From Chondrus crispus (Eukaryota > Rhodophyta > Florideophyceae > Gigartinales > Gigartinaceae): a DNA stretch of 64,000 bases. Both the position numbers and the translations under genes were made by a program. The notes under the pieces are model-generated. The model made no database searches. It worked only from the letters and a program-made list of their open reading frames with translations, and was not told where the DNA came from. The stretch spans positions 145,569-209,568 of the forward strand of contig NW_005179033.1 in NCBI RefSeq assembly GCF_000350225.1, given 5' to 3'. Shown piece after piece: positions 59,758-64,000 of this stretch (positions are counted from its first letter, which is position 1; each line of letters begins with the position of its first letter).

Positions 59758-61329
59758 TCACACTTGGGCGGGACAAGATAAGGCCGCGCCATGATAAGGT
59801 ATGCGGGCGAGGGTGGCTGAGGCAACACTTGACCATATGGCATAAATAAGACGCTGAGAGAGACGAGACTTTGCAGTACCAAAGGTGGTACCGGTGCGGA
59901 TGGCAATTTGATGGGAAAGGGACTCGAGAACAGATGTAGAGCGAGCGCTGGGAGCGCCCAGGGTGTCGAACGCAAGAGGCACAAAGTGCCAGTCCAGAAG
60001 AGGGAGCGAGGCGTCGGCTTGTAGATGTAGAGCGGAGCGGATGATGCGAGCGTGCGTGCTTAGCTTGTCAGCATCCGCCACTTCGGCGGCGCCGGCTATA
60101 CCGCGAGCAGCCGGGGTGAGGGCCTGCACGCGGTAGGGGCTCCGGACAGTGACATCGTAAGCCGTAGGACGGTCTGGCAGAGCTCCCGCAGGAGGCGGAG
60201 CGGGCTGAACGAGGAGATCGGCGGGGCGGTGAGCCGTGCCAGGGATGAGAAAAGAGACTTCCATATCACAGCTCAATCCTGCGGCGCGGAAAGCATGTCG
60301 TGCCAGAGTGTTCCGCACCGTATTGTGACGATGCACAGTACCGAAGCCGTGCTTGCACATGGCGGCATGGTCACCGCGTATATCCATGGGACGGCGACAG
60401 TGAGAGCAGAGGAGGGGCTGGATGGAGTCATCGTAGACCGGGGAGTCAAGATGACGGCGGAGCATACATGACCACACCTCACTGGAGACGCGTGATGTAA
60501 GGGCGGGATGAGCACACAAGAAGGAAGCGGCGCCTGGCGCGCACAGGGAGTTGTAGCGCGCTCGGCGGCGTACGGGGGCGGGTGTGTGGTCGGAGGGGCT
60601 GGGGAGGCGATCCCATGCAGACTTTTCCCAGTACATCCTTGAGAAGGCGCCATGGAGAGCCTGAAATAATGTCCTGTGTACGGGTTCAGGTCTGTCCAGG
60701 AGGGCGTCTGGCTCGAATGGGCCGAGGGGGGAGTGTGCTGATAGCACGCCACGAGTGCGTATTTCCGGGTTGATGGACGTGAGCACTCGAACGAGATGGC
60801 GGCGTGCCATGCCGCGGTAGAAGGGCACCGAGGGGTTAGCAGGATCTTTAACGCGGATCGGGGCGGCTTTTAGAAGACTGGCGGCGTAGGACGCATGCAC
60901 AAACGGGGATAGCGGAGTGAAGCCATGACCTCCCATACGAAGAGGTAAACCAATTTGAGTAGAAATAGATGCCGAGAGGGGAACGTTGTTCAGGCGAGAG
61001 TATGTGGCGCGTTGGAGTTCGTCAAAGCGCACAGCCAGCGGGAGGGACAAGATCGGGGGTGTCAAGCGGAACGTATGTTCCACACGACACACAGAGCCGG
61101 TGACGCGATGGAGGTGAAACCGAATGCGGGCGTCCGGAATATCCTGAAGAGAACGAAGCGCGTCGGTGCAAGATTGGATCTTGTTCTGTAGATAATTCTT
61201 GATGAAGGCGTCAGAGCCGAGAGGGGCGCCAAGGAGAACCAGTCCATCTTCAGAAGGGACCTGAACAGGGAAGACATCGAGAAGTGGGGAGAGATTGGCG
61301 GGGAGGACGATGGCCAGAACGCACGACAC
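59758..61329 (-). CDS. Non-LTR element: RT C-terminal part, CCHC finger and endonuclease
   Basis: A 523-codon frame that continues the RT protein after a frameshift near 61320 (VPSEDGLVLLGAPLGSDAF is the post-catalytic RT motif). A thumb-like region and long linker follow. At about residue 325 there is a CCHC finger (CSHCRRPMDIRGDHAAMC), then HRHNTVRNTLARHAF. HRPADLLVQ with TAYDVTVRSP follow, the layout of a PD-(D/E)XK-like endonuclease that nicks the target. It ends at TGA 59758. The exact endonuclease catalytic residues are my reading of the motif spacing. Confidence 0.82.
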   Translation of the reverse strand: MSCVLAIVLPANLSPLLDVFPVQVPSEDGLVLLGAPLGSDAFIKNYLQNKIQSCTDALRSLQDIPDARIRFHLHRVTGSVCRVEHTFRLTPPILSLPLAVRFDELQRATYSRLNNVPLSASISTQIGLPLRMGGHGFTPLSPFVHASYAASLLKAAPIRVKDPANPSVPFYRGMARRHLVRVLTSINPEIRTRGVLSAHSPLGPFEPDALLDRPEPVHRTLFQALHGAFSRMYWEKSAWDRLPSPSDHTPAPVRRRARYNSLCAPGAASFLCAHPALTSRVSSEVWSCMLRRHLDSPVYDDSIQPLLCSHCRRPMDIRGDHAAMCKHGFGTVHRHNTVRNTLARHAFRAAGLSCDMEVSFLIPGTAHRPADLLVQPAPPPAGALPDRPTAYDVTVRSPYRVQALTPAARGIAGAAEVADADKLSTHARIIRSALHLQADASLPLLDWHFVPLAFDTLGAPSARSTSVLESLSHQIAIRTGTTFGTAKSRLSQRLIYAIWSSVASATLARIPYHGAALSCPAQV

Positions 61330-62822
61330 TTGGAAATGTTTACATGGAAACCGGCCGCAGGGCCAGAATTTCGAAGTATTCGGAGCGCCTTGGTGACTTC
61401 AGCAATTGTGCCTATGAGGGCTCCATCATCAGCGTACCATCGGTTGAGGGCGAGGTTGCACTCGCGGCTGAGACGGCGAATGAGGGGTTGGATGGCGAGC
61501 AAAAACATGAGCATACTGGCAGGATCGCCCTGCTGCGTACCCTCTTGGCTGAGCATTAGAATTGGAGGCGACGATGGCAGGACAAGATCGGTGACAGCGT
61601 GGCCATATATTAGGTTTAGAAATCGTGATAGGGTCGGGGTCTGAAGAGGTGCACGATGCAACATGGCTTGGCGGGAGAACGTATTGAATGCGTTGCGGGC
61701 GTCAACGGAAACAAGGACGTAGTGGGGGTCTCGACCATGGCGCCGCATGAGCATGTAGCAATCATGAACGATGGCATCCATGCCAGATGGCACGCCATTT
61801 GCGAGCTGTTCAGGAGAGAGCCGGTCGCGTGTGTCATCTATAGCGGCAGGCAGCAGCACTTTGGTGACAAGCCGGCGAAGCGCCTGGTCAACGGCGATGG
61901 GGCGGATCTTGTACGGGTGTGGCTGGAGGGGAATAAGGGTAGAAGCAGCGAGAAGTGGTACAGTACGGTCAGGCAGATCGCAAGAGGCAAGTCGTTGAAC
62001 CAAGCGAGTTAAGGCAGAGAGACCGGTGACGCCCGCCTCTGGGCTGACGGATGTTCGAGCGAGAAGTTGGAAGAGGCGTGGTGAGAGGCGGTCGGGGCCG
62101 GCGGCGGAGGTGGGATTCAAAGATCGTGCCGCGCGAAGGACTTGAGCTTCCGTGATGTCTGGCGCCGGGGGGAGGTCCATCTGCGGGAGCGCTTGTATCG
62201 GGGCTGCCGGGGAGGGGTGAAGGGCAGCCAAAGCGTTGCGGGTGGCAGGGGAGCGGAGATCAGCAAGAGGCTTGTCGGTGAGGGCTCTCACGGCGCGGCT
62301 GTACTGTGCGTCAGAAGCGAGCCGCATGGCGCGACCAATGCGACGGCGGGGGCAAGCGGAAGCCGTGTGGCGCCGGGAGTGTCGGTCCTGCCATTCAATA
62401 TCAGCTTGGTGAGCGTGGAGAGCTTCATGCCATAACGCAGGCCAAGCAAGGCCAGAAGAAGCTCGACGGATGCGTTGGCGAAGGGCATGTTGTTGAGCTT
62501 TTCGGGAGCGCCAGCCAGGTTCGCCGCGGAAGGAGCGGCGAAGGACAGCGACAGGAAGGATGTAGAGGTGAAGGAAAGCCTTGTGGGTGTCGGCGGGGTC
62601 CCGGGTGGCGGCAGCAGCACGAACGAGCTTGATGAGTAGAAGGGTTAGGCTATGCAGGCACGGGGAAGGGATAGAAGAATATACTTGGGAGGCGCGAAAT
62701 GGGCAGAGAAGGAGATCGCGAACGAAAGGGAGAGAGAGGGGGGGAGAGGAGGTGGAGGGCGGGCTGTCAGCGGGTAACTGGGACGGGGGCGTTGCGGCGG
62801 AGGAAAGGGATGGTTGACTCAC
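61290..62822 (-). CDS. Non-LTR element reverse transcriptase
   Basis: The frame (open 61062-62822; coding to about 61300) starts at a GTG overlapping the stop of the first frame, so translation may couple by frameshift or reinitiation. RT motifs are in order: AAGPDRLSPRLF, PYKIRPIAVDQALRRL, YVLVSVDARNAFNTFSR (first Asp), SQEGTQQGDPASMLMF and LNRWYADDGALIG (catalytic YADD), then AAGFHVNISKC. After this the natural sequence moves into the overlapping frame at 61329. All catalytic residues are present, so only the frameshift disables this copy. Confidence 0.92.
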
Positions 62823-64000
62823 TGTGATGATGGGGGGTGTGGGAGCGGGACCGCGACGGGAGAAAAGGTGGGGCTACAGAGACGGCGGGCTGGCGGAAGT
62901 GTCGCAGAGATGGAGAGGGCACGTTTGCGAAAGGCATTGGGGGCTGTCGAGGGGCCGACGGTGGCAGGACGAGGACCGGCGGAGGAAGGGGGGACTGTAT
63001 TCGGAGACGAGGGATGGAATAATGGACTGTGAGAGAAGGCAGGAGGGGAGGGGGGAGGAGGCCGGAGCAAATCTGGAGGAGCGGAGGTAAGTGCCGAGGG
63101 CGGAGGTGGTTGAGCAGAGACGGTGGCTGCGGGAATGGGAGCCGCGGTGGGGACGTTGGGAGCAACGGTGAGGACACTGGGAGCAGACATCACAGATGGC
63201 GGAGCGGGGGGCCGACCAGCATGATGGCCAGAAGGCACAGGGGGTGGAGCAGAAGTAGGTGAAGTAGACGTGGGAGTCCGTGTAGATGCCGCTACAGAGA
63301 CTTGGGGGACGGCAAGAGCTGCCACAGGGGCGGAGGCTGGCAACGGCGAGGCAAGAGCGGCCACGGGGCGGGAAAGGTCGCGGTGAGCCACACGAGTAGA
63401 TGGGCCACGTTTAGTAGGGCGGGTCGGCGGGGTGGGGGTGGTAGCACGGGCGTGAGCCTGGAGCACGAGTGCCAGAGCTTGACGGACAGCTAGGGGGACG
63501 GAGGTTGGGGTGCGACGGTCGAGGAGGCGAAGGGCCTCACGGCGTAGGCGGCATGCAACACCAGCGGCCGCGAAAGAGTCGAGTGCGGAAGCGGTAGGAG
63601 GTAGGGGAGCAGAGTGGATGGTTAGGTCTTCATAGATGAGGCGTAGGTGCGCGAGGATGCGGGCGAGGAGAGTAGTGTGGGATTCGAGAAAGTAGACGTA
63701 TGTCCACCGGCCAACTCCGGGAACAAGGACGTGGGGAGGGAGAACGGCGCCAGCGAGGTGGGCGCCACGGCGCAAAGCGGATTGCGCAGCAGTGAAGGAA
63801 GCGAAGGCTGCGAGGTTGGCATCTGGAGCGATGGCGTAGGCGGTGACGGCGGGGGGAGGAGCAACAGGCTCTCCAGTACGAGGGTCGAGACGAAGCGGTT
63901 CGCCCACGGTGCGGACGAGGGAGTGGGCCGCCGCGAGCGTTGCACTCGAGACTGAAGTAGGTGCGGCGAGTGCCGCACGGGCAGCCTCGAGAGTCAGGAT
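62819..64000 (-). CDS. Non-LTR element first frame, Pro/Ala/Ser-rich, open at window edge
   Basis: The frame is open from the window edge (64000) to TGA at 62819. The first 140 visible residues are ordered, with helices (TAAQSALRRGAHLAG, ARILAHLRLIYEDL, RREALRLLDRR). The rest is a long Pro/Ala/Ser-rich linker with Arg patches. No zinc finger is seen in the visible part. It abuts the RT frame with a one-base phase change, so it is either ORF1 or the N-terminal domain of a single protein. Confidence 0.6.
   Translation of the reverse strand: MLTLEAARAALAAPTSVSSATLAAAHSLVRTVGEPLRLDPRTGEPVAPPPAVTAYAIAPDANLAAFASFTAAQSALRRGAHLAGAVLPPHVLVPGVGRWTYVYFLESHTTLLARILAHLRLIYEDLTIHSAPLPPTASALDSFAAAGVACRLRREALRLLDRRTPTSVPLAVRQALALVLQAHARATTPTPPTRPTKRGPSTRVAHRDLSRPVAALASPLPASAPVAALAVPQVSVAASTRTPTSTSPTSAPPPVPSGHHAGRPPAPPSVMSAPSVLTVAPNVPTAAPIPAATVSAQPPPPSALTSAPPDLLRPPPPSPPAFSHSPLFHPSSPNTVPPSSAGPRPATVGPSTAPNAFRKRALSISATLPPARRLCSPTFSPVAVPLPHPPSSQ

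Larger units (their letters stand above)
59700..64000 (-). mobile_element. Non-LTR retrotransposon with C-terminal restriction-like endonuclease
   Basis: On the - strand a Pro-rich first frame (open to the window edge) is followed by an RT and, after a frameshift, a C-terminal CCHC finger with an endonuclease-like region. The 3' tail matches that of the truncated copy. No LTRs and no APE endonuclease are seen. This arrangement fits the RLE-type lineages (R2/NeSL/Hero group). The 5' end is outside the window. Confidence 0.85.

Noticed and set aside
1..64000. tRNA or rRNA genes
   Set aside because: I scanned for cloverleaf arms with GTTCRA-type boxes and for conserved rRNA blocks and saw none; a tRNA-finding program would be needed to exclude degenerate ones.

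Overview
The window is a transposon graveyard from a nuclear eukaryotic genome. There are no operons or Shine-Dalgarno sites, no recognisable introns, and almost every supportable reading frame belongs to a mobile element. Long intronless frames, GC-rich islands in AT-richer sequence, and the mix of copia, chromodomain gypsy, PIF/Harbinger, pogo-like, piggyBac-like and endonuclease-type non-LTR elements suggest a compact, transposon-rich alga. A florideophyte red alga such as Chondrus is my best guess; that is an inference, not something the sequence proves.

Layout. 1-4283 is a decayed Ty1/copia element (copia-1, + strand). Its pol gene is split two codons before its end by a complete 16.1-kb Ty3/gypsy element (gypsy-1, 4284-20413, coding on the - strand). 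Gypsy-1 has 620-bp LTRs, a 5-bp target duplication, a primer binding site and a polypurine tract. Between its pol end and its 3' LTR lies about 7.5 kb of cargo: a decayed fusion of a UbiA prenyltransferase fragment with an FAD monooxygenase (sense), and a decayed ~700-codon unknown frame (antisense). 20.4-28.7 kb holds remains of copia-1, a foldback cluster, a pogo fragment, a copia fragment (copia-2) with two abutting palindromes, and a Harbinger pair. 28684-34894 is a second chromodomain gypsy (gypsy-2) with unusual LTR ends, itself split by a solo LTR related to gypsy-1. 36.6-43.5 kb is a pogo-type transposase gene split by a nearly intact copia element (copia-3, 37100-41800). 43685-48112 is a related copia element (copia-4). 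49073-49653 is a MITE-like element, and 49816-50328 a small secreted cysteine-rich protein gene, the best candidate for an ordinary host gene. 51555-55541 encodes a very large piggyBac-like transposase with a YqaJ-type exonuclease domain between its second and third catalytic aspartates. 55960-58689 is a Harbinger element with dense subterminal repeats. 59047-64000 holds a non-LTR retrotransposon with a restriction-like endonuclease, plus a 5'-truncated copy in tandem.

The three strongest leads are the gene-carrying giant gypsy element with a repeated terminal hairpin flanking its cargo, the transposase-exonuclease fusion, and a shared 43-bp offset repeat of the LTR terminus in two copia elements. 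No tRNA, rRNA or CRISPR was recognised.
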